Source of the DNA: CAZYVD01 sp964651045
GTDB lineage: Bacteria; Zhuqueibacterota; QNDG01; DSAB01
Direction of reading: 5' to 3'
NCBI GenBank assembly: GCA_964651045.1
Contig: CAZYVD010000019.1
Location: forward strand, 1-38,784
DNA: 38,784 nt
Shown here: positions 31,984 through 38,784 of the stretch, one piece after another
How positions within the stretch are numbered: position 1 is the first letter of the stretch
How the letters are laid out: the number at the start of each line of letters is the position of its first letter
Program-made: the position numbers and the translations under genes
Notes under the pieces: model-generated
What the model was told of the DNA's origin: nothing
The model's input: only the letters and a program-made list of their open reading frames with translations
Database searches by the model: none

Positions 31984-33276
31984 ATGAATTCTCAACTTAA
32001 AAGATTAACAACAAGATCCCTTTCAAACGGGATCAGAAGGTTTTGCAGAATATTAAGAAGATATGGATTTGGTTCGAGTAAGTTTGAACTCGTCCTTTTC
32101 GGCTTTACAGGTATGGTCAAAGAGATGGGATTTATTCCTACAATACCAGTAACCGCAAGAGTTGTTGAGAGGCATCCCAATATTTTCCGGAAGATCTGTA
32201 ATGATGGGGTTGAGCTTGCAATTCATGGATTCAAACATATAGATTATACAGCACTGACACCAGAAGAAATCAAGAGTCATATCATGATGGCAACATCGAT
32301 ATTTAAGAAAAACAATATAGAGTTTTCTGGTTTCAGGTTCCCTTTCTTGAGGTGGAACGAGGAAACATTAGAAATTATCAGGAATATGGGATTTAGCTAC
32401 GACAGCAGTGAGACAGTTGTATGGAATGTATTGGAGCTTAATGACTTCGGCAGAGCTTCTCGTTTAAACTATTATAAAATTTTGGATACATATAATGCCA
32501 GTGATTTTGAAAAGATGGTTTCCCTTCCAATATGGAAAAATGGAATTGTTGAAATTCCTGTTGCAATTCCAGATGATGACATCTTATTTGACAGACTGGG
32601 TATTGCGGACGAGGCAAGAGTCTATTCGACATTTAAAATGATGATAGATGGCACATTAGAAAGGGGCGAATTGATTGTTCTGCAGCTTCATCCTGAAAGA
32701 TATTTTTTATATAAAAATGCACTAAAAAAGATATTGGAATTCATTTCGAACAGAAATGATATTTACTGCTGTTCCATGAACCAGATCAGCGAGTGGTGGA
32801 GAGAACGTAGAAGATTTAGGTTTGAAATAGAAGGCAAGGGTGATGGTTTGTTCAGGGTAAAAGCGCACTGTTCAAAAAGAGCTACAATACTGGTTAATAA
32901 TAGTAATGATGGATCAAGAACGATCTTTTTTGGATCTTATTCAATTGTTGATGCAAGGGAGTGGACCATGAGAAGTTCTGTAAGACCTGCAGTTGCTATA
33001 TCAAGATGGTCATCCCGAGGAGTGAAAGATTTCATTAGATCTGAAGGATTCGCATATCAAATCTCTAAAACAAGAGGCGATTGTGCCCTCTTTTTAGATA
33101 TAAGGCATGATATAAAAGAGAATGATAAGAGATCTATCCTGAAAATGATTGATGATTCGGGCCTTCCTGTTCTCAGATTCTGGAGATGGCCTTATAAAAA
33201 GAGAGGCTGTGTTGCCATTACTGGAGATGTAGATAGCGTTGACATTTGGGATTTTGGAGAAAGATTTTATGGATAA
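31984..33276 (+). CDS. Polysaccharide deacetylase-like protein with displaced N-terminal motif
   Basis: A 431-residue protein with NodB-type deacetylase motifs: HGFKH (His81, His85, the metal-binding HxxxH), FRFPF (Arg118) and LQLHPE (His236). The usual N-terminal catalytic TFDD motif is absent. Instead a very similar strand, VAITGDVDS with Asp415 and Asp417, occurs near the C-terminus, after a beta-rich middle segment (about 270-370). This suggests a circularly permuted or unusual arrangement. ATG 31984 lies two bases after the epimerase stop; an in-frame ATG at 31906 would overlap the epimerase. It overlaps the next gene by eight bases. Likely role is N-deacetylation of a sugar in the glycan. 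Confidence 0.7.
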   Translation: MNSQLKRLTTRSLSNGIRRFCRILRRYGFGSSKFELVLFGFTGMVKEMGFIPTIPVTARVVERHPNIFRKICNDGVELAIHGFKHIDYTALTPEEIKSHIMMATSIFKKNNIEFSGFRFPFLRWNEETLEIIRNMGFSYDSSETVVWNVLELNDFGRASRLNYYKILDTYNASDFEKMVSLPIWKNGIVEIPVAIPDDDILFDRLGIADEARVYSTFKMMIDGTLERGELIVLQLHPERYFLYKNALKKILEFISNRNDIYCCSMNQISEWWRERRRFRFEIEGKGDGLFRVKAHCSKRATILVNNSNDGSRTIFFGSYSIVDAREWTMRSSVRPAVAISRWSSRGVKDFIRSEGFAYQISKTRGDCALFLDIRHDIKENDKRSILKMIDDSGLPVLRFWRWPYKKRGCVAITGDVDSVDIWDFGERFYG

Positions 33277-35482
33277 AGATCAACAGAGAGTCATAAGACC
33301 GCGTGATATTTTGTCGATTATTCTAAATAACTGGAGCATTCTATTTGCATCCTTTGTCAGTGTTGTTGTCACTGTTTCGTTAATGACATTTCTTTCCAAG
33401 CCGATATATGAAGCTTCTGCTACACTTTCGATAAGACAGGAGGAGGAGTTTAAGGGTGAGACATTTGTACTTCCTGCTCTTGTATATCAAAAATATCTGA
33501 TTGAAAATCAGGTAGCAATATTAAAGAGCAGGCGGCTCATTGCAGATGTCATCCTGAAACTAAAGGAGTCTGACTACAGCGATTCATTATCCATTATCGG
33601 TGATTATTCATTTCAGAAAATGATAAAGAAGTTTAAATCAATGACAAAGGTTTATCACGGAAGAAATACCAATCTCATAGAATTGAAGGCTAAATCAACC
33701 AACCCAAAAGAGGCGGCAATTCTTGTGAACACCTGGATGGAAACATATCTTGAATATAACAAGCAGTATTCCAAGGGCGAAATAGTACAGACGAGAAAAT
33801 TTCTAGAGCAAAAGGTAAAGGAGGTAGATGTAGCACTAAGAAAATCGGAGAGGATACTAAGAGACTTTAAAAAAAGAAATAACATTATTGCTCCGCAGGA
33901 GGAGACCGAGCAGCTTATAACCCAGCTTGTCAGTTTTCAGAGTCTGAGCGATAAGACCCGTACCGAACTGGAGTCTGTGAACAATCAGTTGAGTTTTTTG
34001 AGAAAAAAGTTAGAGGAGAGCAAGATCAATCTTTCAAAGGATATGACCGAGATATCCAGTCCCACAATCATAAAACTGAGAGAGACTCTTGGGAAAACAA
34101 TGGCAGAGAGGGCACAGCTTGAGGCTCAGCTTGTTGGCGAGGGATTTTCGGTTAAAGATAATTATTCGCTCAGTCAATTAGATGATGCGATTAACGGCTT
34201 AAAACAGAAGATTAATATCGAGATTCGTAAACTTGTTGAAAAGGATTTTAAACAGCTGAATCCTCTTGAGAGAACAGAAGAGCTCATAATAAAGATATTG
34301 GAGAACGAGACACTACAGCATGCACTCAAGGCAAAGCTAAATGTACTGGATAATATTGTACAAAAGTACAGGAAAAAACTAAATACTCTACCCGATAAGA
34401 GTTTCAGGCTTGCTCAGCTTGAAAGAGATGTCAGGCTCAATACCGATAGATATATCATGCTGAAAAACAGGCTGGAGGAGGTTCGTATACAGGAGGCAGG
34501 TCAACTCAGCATAGCAAGGATTTTAGACAGGGCGGAGCCTCCCTTATCGCCCCTGTATCCAAAAAAGACAAAGAACATAATGCTTGGAGCTATTTTTGGA
34601 ATTCTTTTGGGACTTGGGCTGTCATTTGCCAGAGAATACTATGACGATACAATTAAGAGAGAAGAAGATGTTGTTGAGATGGGGCTGCGTGTTATTGGCC
34701 GTGTGCCTGCGGCAAAAACATTCAAACACATAAGATCGGATGGATACAGAAAAAAGGACTGGCTCATAGAAAGGGCAAGAAAGATAATGCCCTATTTTCT
34801 GGTACAGAAAAATGAATACTCTTCTGTTGCAGAGGCCTACAGATCGATCAGGACTTCGATCTACTTTACAGATAGAGGAAGGGTAAAGAGGACACTGCTT
34901 ATAACTAGCAGCAGACCTTCTGAAGGGAAATCCACAACCGCAGCAAATCTGGCAGTCACCATTGCCAGAAAGGGTACAAAAACTCTGTTGATCGACAGCG
35001 ATCTCAGAAGACCTGTATTAGATGTGCTTTTTATTGGCGTTCATACAAAGGTCGGATTGACGAACTATCTGGCAGGAGAGATGGAATGGAGAGATGTGGT
35101 GAGAGAAACCTCTGTAGAAGGGCTCGATATTCTGCCGGCAGGAGTTGGAGTCAAGAATGCTGCCGAGCTTTTAAGCACTAAGAGAATGATCTCGTTTGTA
35201 AAGGAGGTCAAGGAGGAATATAAAAAGATCATATTCGACAGTCCACCCATTCTACCAGTGACAGATGGTACAATACTGGCCGCAGTTGTGGATGGAATAA
35301 TACTGGTCGTAAGGGAGCGAAAGACGTCAATCAAGGATATAAGGCGTTCACTAAATCTTCTGCGGGACATAAATACTCCAATACTCGGAGCCATTATAAC
35401 AGGAATTTATGGGCCGGATTACTATGGATATAGAGATTACTATTCTCACTATTTAAAGGAGATTGAAAAAGAGTCCATTTGA
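33269..35482 (+). CDS. Wzc/GumC-like polysaccharide co-polymerase with BY-kinase domain
   Basis: Controls chain length and export of a surface polysaccharide through tyrosine autophosphorylation. The 737-residue inner-membrane protein has a first helix at about residues 22-45, a Wzz domain, a long periplasmic coiled-coil region, a proline-rich exit motif AEPPLSPLYPKKTKN before the second helix (about 430-450), and a cytosolic BY-kinase: Walker A SSRPSEGKSTTAANLA (Lys554), Walker A' LLIDSDLRRPVLD and Walker B IIFDSPP. The C-terminus has seven tyrosines within GIYGPDYYGYRDYYSHY, the autophosphorylation cluster. ATG 33269 has GGAG upstream; a TTG at 33239 is less likely. Confidence 0.93.
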   Translation: MDKDQQRVIRPRDILSIILNNWSILFASFVSVVVTVSLMTFLSKPIYEASATLSIRQEEEFKGETFVLPALVYQKYLIENQVAILKSRRLIADVILKLKESDYSDSLSIIGDYSFQKMIKKFKSMTKVYHGRNTNLIELKAKSTNPKEAAILVNTWMETYLEYNKQYSKGEIVQTRKFLEQKVKEVDVALRKSERILRDFKKRNNIIAPQEETEQLITQLVSFQSLSDKTRTELESVNNQLSFLRKKLEESKINLSKDMTEISSPTIIKLRETLGKTMAERAQLEAQLVGEGFSVKDNYSLSQLDDAINGLKQKINIEIRKLVEKDFKQLNPLERTEELIIKILENETLQHALKAKLNVLDNIVQKYRKKLNTLPDKSFRLAQLERDVRLNTDRYIMLKNRLEEVRIQEAGQLSIARILDRAEPPLSPLYPKKTKNIMLGAIFGILLGLGLSFAREYYDDTIKREEDVVEMGLRVIGRVPAAKTFKHIRSDGYRKKDWLIERARKIMPYFLVQKNEYSSVAEAYRSIRTSIYFTDRGRVKRTLLITSSRPSEGKSTTAANLAVTIARKGTKTLLIDSDLRRPVLDVLFIGVHTKVGLTNYLAGEMEWRDVVRETSVEGLDILPAGVGVKNAAELLSTKRMISFVKEVKEEYKKIIFDSPPILPVTDGTILAAVVDGIILVVRERKTSIKDIRRSLNLLRDINTPILGAIITGIYGPDYYGYRDYYSHYLKEIEKESI

Positions 35483-35561
35483 TTAAAAGGGGGGGTGATC
35501 TATTTCAATGGGCAGGATCAGTGGAATTTGGTCCTGCAAAAATATTTTTCAGAGGCATTTT

Positions 35562-36734
35562 ATGAACAGCAGTAGAGATGGGGCCATTGTAATTGGCGGA
35601 CATTTTCAGGGACTCGGTGTAGTAAGGGCTCTTGCGTCCAGAGGTGTAAGAGTTGCTGTTATTGACAGTGAACCGTGTCTTACACGTTTTTCGAGACATA
35701 TGTTCAGATTTTTTAAATCTCCAAAAGTGTCGGAAAATGATAAATATCTGGAGTTCATAATCGATCTGGCAACACGAAAAGGAGTAATGGGTTGGGTAAT
35801 ATTTCCAACAGATGATGAAACTGTCTATTTTCTTTCAAAGAATCGAGCAGTGCTGGGAAATTATTTCAGGTATTTTACTCAATCCTGGGATGTGATTAGA
35901 TATGTATATGACAAGAAGATGAGTTACAGACTCGCCGAGAAGATGGGTATATCCATTCCACCAACCGAATATCCCGAGTCTGTTGAGGATGCAGCAGAAA
36001 CAAAACTAAATTTTCCTGTTTTAATTAAGCCTGCAGTGATGCGGGACTTTTTCAGAATCACAAAACTAAAGGTATTCAGGGCCAGAAATAGATCAGAATT
36101 GATCGGGCTGTATCGCCGTGCAGTTGAGATAGTCGGAAAGGATCAAATCCTGCTCCAGGAGGAAATTGGTAATGTATCGAAAAATCTATACTCTTTTTGT
36201 CCATTCTTCAAGAATGGAAGAGTATTGGGAAGTGTTACTGCTCAGCGATTGCGCCAGCATCCAATGGATTTTGGGCAGGCAAGCACATATGCGGTCTCTA
36301 TTGAGCTGAAAGAGATCGCAGAACTCTCAATCAGATTTCTTTCAAAGATCAACTATTATGGATTATGCGAGGTTGAGTTTATAAGGGATCAGAGGAGTGG
36401 GAAATTTTTATTTCTTGAGGTGAATCCAAGAATCTGGGGATGGCACACTCTTGCAATAAAGTGCGGTGTAAATCTTCCATTTATGGTGTATAAAGATTTG
36501 ATGGGCGAGGAGATTATATCAAATGGTTATAAAAAAGAGGTTAAGTGGATACGCCTTTTGACAGATATTCCTATCTCTGTACTCGAGATCACTAAAGGAA
36601 GGATGAGGGTGTTTGAATACATTGCATCGATGAAGGGAGATAAGGAGTTTGCAGTACTGTCGCGAAATGATCCCATGCCATTTTTGGGAGAGATTTTTAT
36701 GTTACCATATCTATGGATAAAGAGAGGATTTTGA
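35562..36734 (+). CDS. ATP-grasp ligase-like protein
   Basis: A 390-residue protein with a pre-ATP-grasp domain (AIVIGGHFQGLGVVRALASR) and an ATP-grasp fold: FPVLIKPA (ATP-binding Lys), ILLQEEI, and the metal-binding E-x-N in FLEVNPRIWGWHTLA. It resembles carbamoyl-phosphate-synthase-like and D-aspartate-ligase-like ATP-grasp proteins found in envelope-glycan clusters, which join a carboxylate (often an amino acid) to an amine. The substrate is unknown. ATG 35562 has GAGG six bases upstream; the alternative ATG 35508 would add 18 residues but its GGGGGG run is too distant. Confidence 0.85.
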   Translation: MNSSRDGAIVIGGHFQGLGVVRALASRGVRVAVIDSEPCLTRFSRHMFRFFKSPKVSENDKYLEFIIDLATRKGVMGWVIFPTDDETVYFLSKNRAVLGNYFRYFTQSWDVIRYVYDKKMSYRLAEKMGISIPPTEYPESVEDAAETKLNFPVLIKPAVMRDFFRITKLKVFRARNRSELIGLYRRAVEIVGKDQILLQEEIGNVSKNLYSFCPFFKNGRVLGSVTAQRLRQHPMDFGQASTYAVSIELKEIAELSIRFLSKINYYGLCEVEFIRDQRSGKFLFLEVNPRIWGWHTLAIKCGVNLPFMVYKDLMGEEIISNGYKKEVKWIRLLTDIPISVLEITKGRMRVFEYIASMKGDKEFAVLSRNDPMPFLGEIFMLPYLWIKRGF

Positions 36735-36735
36735 T

Positions 36736-37548
36736 ATGGACTTAGATGTATTGTTAATCAGCGCTTGTGTATGCGCAATTTATTTTATTGTGATGTGGTT
36801 CAAATTGAGAATAGAAATCGTTAAGGCTTTCCTGCTTGCAGCGATTGTGTTTATCATCTCGGGTGGTGTTATGCAGGTTGTCAGTAAGTATCTCATTACT
36901 GAGAAGAGTATACCATGGCTTATTTTGATCCACACAATAGTATCGGGCTTTTTTTTGCTCATAATAATTTTCCAGCGGTTTTATCGTGATCCCAATCGTA
37001 AGATCGAAAAGAAACCAAATGTAATAATCTCACCTGCTGATGGCAGGATACGCTATGTCAAGAAGATTGATCAGGGAGAGGTTGTGTTTTCAGAGAAGAA
37101 GGGGCGAAGCTTTAAGATAGAGGAGCTGTTAGGATGTAATCTGCTCGATAGAGGTACATATCTCATTGGTATAGAGATGAATATTTTAGATGTACACATA
37201 AACAGGGCTCCTGTTGGAGGTAGGGTCGTCTTAAGGATCTACAGGAAGGGAAAATTTTTATCCCTGAGAAGATTGGAATCTGTTCGAGAAAATGAAAGGG
37301 TGACAATGATAATAGATCAGGGAGAGTTCAAGATTGGTGTAATACAGATAGCCTCTCGTCTGGTGAGAAGAATTGTATCTTTTGTGGATCAAGGCAGTAT
37401 GATTGCAAGGGGTGAGAGGATAGGTGCTATAATATTCGGATCACAGGTTGATGTTGTGATCCCGAATCTTAGTGATCTTAGGATTAAGGTGAGTCGGGGC
37501 GAAAGGGTAATGGCAGGGGTAACGATCCTGGCAGAATATGGTTCATAA
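36736..37548 (+). CDS. psd: Phosphatidylserine decarboxylase-like protein
   Basis: Pyruvoyl enzyme making phosphatidylethanolamine from phosphatidylserine. The 270-residue protein has two or three N-terminal membrane helices, then the decarboxylase domain: NVIISPADGRIRYVKK, MNILDVHINRAPVGG, and the self-cleavage site FGSQVDVV with Ser236 as the likely pyruvoyl residue. FGS-x-VD is the short, non-proteobacterial (archaeal-like) form. AGAGG precedes ATG one base after the previous stop. Its place inside a glycan locus is unusual; it could supply phosphatidylethanolamine for general lipids or a phosphoethanolamine donor for glycan decoration (inference). Confidence 0.88.
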   Translation: MDLDVLLISACVCAIYFIVMWFKLRIEIVKAFLLAAIVFIISGGVMQVVSKYLITEKSIPWLILIHTIVSGFFLLIIIFQRFYRDPNRKIEKKPNVIISPADGRIRYVKKIDQGEVVFSEKKGRSFKIEELLGCNLLDRGTYLIGIEMNILDVHINRAPVGGRVVLRIYRKGKFLSLRRLESVRENERVTMIIDQGEFKIGVIQIASRLVRRIVSFVDQGSMIARGERIGAIIFGSQVDVVIPNLSDLRIKVSRGERVMAGVTILAEYGS

Positions 37549-37563
37549 TTTTGGAGTCTCGAT

Positions 37564-38325
37564 ATGAAGGAAAATATTAAGATCTATCTTTTAGCATATC
37601 CAGATAATCCTGTTGGCACTATCTTTATTAAAACCCTGCTGAGGAAGAATATACCTATCGAGGGCATCATTGTCGAGAATAAGAAGACAAAGAACAACTG
37701 GTTGCGCTTTAAGAAGAAGATAAGAAAGGATGGTCTGGCCAGAGCTCTCCATCGTTTTTTTCAGGTCTTTTTTCTAAGACTCACAGGAAGAAATGTCATC
37801 GGCCTTGCAAAAAAGAACGATATAAAGGTATACAGAGTAGATAAATTCAATAGTCGCATCACAGAGGAGCTTCTATTGCTTCTCAGGGTCGATCTTCTTG
37901 TAATAGTATCTGCACCAATATTAAAGGATTATATATTTAAGAAGGCACGCCTTGGATGTTTAAATGCCCATCCAGGCTGGCTTCCAAAATACAGGGGTCT
38001 CGGTGCAAATGCTTATGCAATTAAGAATGGTGACAGCCCTGGTGTGACAGTTCATTTCATTGATGAGGGGATAGATACTGGAAGAATCATCGTACGAGAG
38101 AAAATTAAAATAAAGAAAGGAGATACGATTGCACGAATAAACGATCGTGCCATGGCACGCGGTGCAGAGATGATGGCAGATGTAATTTACAAAATAATGA
38201 AAGATGAGCTTGAGGTGATGAAGATAGATGAACCATGTGGAGAAAACTATCGTTCTATGCCTTACAAAGAAGTAAGAAAACTGAACAGGGCCTTGAGAAA
38301 ATATGGAGGAAACCATGCGATTTGA
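37564..38325 (+). CDS. Formyltransferase-family protein
   Basis: A 253-residue protein with the Fmt/ArnA/GART formyltransferase fold, ~60 residues shorter than Fmt and lacking its C-terminal tRNA-binding domain. The core is seen in VIVSAPILKD, the catalytic-region NAHPGWLPKYRG (His136) and VTVHFIDEGIDTGRIIV, with the catalytic Asp expected in DEGIDTG. The usual HxSLLP is HPGWLP as in sugar N-formyltransferases and related enzymes. In this locus an amino-sugar or amino-acid N-formylation is plausible, with the deacetylase freeing the amine. GGAG precedes ATG; the end overlaps the next gene by 11 bases. Confidence 0.87.
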   Translation: MKENIKIYLLAYPDNPVGTIFIKTLLRKNIPIEGIIVENKKTKNNWLRFKKKIRKDGLARALHRFFQVFFLRLTGRNVIGLAKKNDIKVYRVDKFNSRITEELLLLLRVDLLVIVSAPILKDYIFKKARLGCLNAHPGWLPKYRGLGANAYAIKNGDSPGVTVHFIDEGIDTGRIIVREKIKIKKGDTIARINDRAMARGAEMMADVIYKIMKDELEVMKIDEPCGENYRSMPYKEVRKLNRALRKYGGNHAI

Positions 38326-38784
38326 ACGTGTTTTACTTGTCAGTCCTCCTTCATCGAGTTACTTGGGAGCTGCAAGACCGCCACAGAATCTTGGTTATCT
38401 GGCCAGGGCATTGCTGGATAATGACATTTCATACGATGTTCTCGATATGCGTCTTGGATATAAATTTAAACATCTTAAGAAAAAGATTGAAAACTTTAAA
38501 CCAGATATTGTTGGTATCTCGCTTGTTTCGCTTGAATATAAGAATTCATATGACCTGATTTCGATGATAAAACAAACATTTCCTTCTATTAAAATTGTTG
38601 TAGGTGGTCCTCATGTTACAGTGTTGAAAGAGGAAGTGCTTGAAGAGTGCACAGACATAGACTATGGAGTGGTACATGAGGGAGAGGGTACTCTGGTTGA
38701 TCTCTGTCAGGATAGAGTGGCTGAAAATGAGATAAAGGGACTCATAATAAGAGATGGGGAGAAAGTGGTATTCAACGCCGGACG
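38315..38784 (+). CDS. B12-binding domain radical SAM protein (N-terminal part, runs off window)
   Basis: The open frame starts at ATG 38315 after GGAGGA and continues past the window edge for 156 visible codons. It begins MRFERVLLVSPPSSSYLGAA, then PPQNLGYLARALLDN, IVGISLVSLEYKNS, and KIVVGGPHVTVLKEEVLEE followed by YGVVHEGEGTLVDL, the pattern of the cobalamin-binding N-terminal domain of B12-dependent radical SAM enzymes. The CxxxCxxC cluster would lie beyond the window. It overlaps the formyltransferase stop, so it belongs to the same operon. Such enzymes commonly methylate or rearrange unactivated carbons in lipids, sugars or natural products. Confidence 0.88.
   Translation, partial: MRFERVLLVSPPSSSYLGAARPPQNLGYLARALLDNDISYDVLDMRLGYKFKHLKKKIENFKPDIVGISLVSLEYKNSYDLISMIKQTFPSIKIVVGGPHVTVLKEEVLEECTDIDYGVVHEGEGTLVDLCQDRVAENEIKGLIIRDGEKVVFNAG

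Noticed and set aside
37438..37446. Loss of the LGST autocleavage motif in the phosphatidylserine decarboxylase
   Set aside because: FGS-x-VD is the cleavage site form of the short archaeal-like subfamily, so the enzyme is probably active.

Overview
The window looks like a metagenome-derived or draft chromosome segment from a diderm bacterium of the FCB (Fibrobacteres-Chlorobi-Bacteroidetes) superphylum or a nearby candidate phylum. Supporting signs are a secreted propeller protein ending in the NYPNPFNP-type C-terminal sorting domain of type IX secretion cargo, LolC/LolD-like lipoprotein export genes, an outer-membrane beta-barrel protein, and a loose Bacteroidetes-like lipobox. The sequence is moderately AT-rich, most genes are packed in co-directional operons with short overlaps, and AGGAGG-type ribosome binding sites are common. 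The phylum is inferred; no rRNA is present. A 100-N block at 3234-3333 marks an assembly gap.

Layout. (1) 37-2885: hflC-hslV-hslU, membrane and cytosolic protein quality control. (2) 2902-4118: T9SS-type propeller protein interrupted by the gap. (3) 4128-4851: a possible gene remnant and two small unassigned genes. (4) 4854-8131: argF, a FemAB/GNAT-like acyltransferase, proline dehydrogenase, free methionine-R-sulfoxide reductase. (5) 8208-11854, minus strand: etfB-etfA-acyl-CoA dehydrogenase, a fatty-acid or amino-acid oxidation unit. (6) 11855-15325: a very AT-rich accessory island holding a MauE/DoxX-like membrane protein, a membrane-anchored rhodanese broken by one frameshift, a 6-bladed propeller lipoprotein, a small secreted four-cysteine peptide, a terminator, and decayed pieces of two transposases. 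(7) 15326-25246: housekeeping run alr-prfB (with the classic programmed +1 frameshift)-lysS-lolC-lolD-mcsA-mcsB-clpC, the last three forming the arginine-phosphorylation/ClpC proteolysis module without ctsR. (8) 25257-29139: Tat-signal DUF362 protein, a NapH-NapG-like fused iron-sulfur membrane protein, an outer-membrane barrel protein and cdsA, closed by a terminator. (9) 29455-38784: an envelope-glycan locus: atypical OmpR-type regulator, initiating sugar-phosphate transferase, nucleotide-sugar epimerase, unusual polysaccharide deacetylase-like protein, Wzc-type tyrosine autokinase/chain-length protein, ATP-grasp ligase, phosphatidylserine decarboxylase-like enzyme, formyltransferase and the start of a B12-binding radical SAM enzyme.

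The best candidates for something undescribed are the AT-rich redox/propeller/peptide cassette (12262-14524), the glycan locus with its ATP-grasp, decarboxylase, formyltransferase and radical SAM tail (35562-38784), the deacetylase-like protein whose catalytic-Asp strand appears to sit at the C-terminus, and the NapH-NapG fusion next to DUF362.
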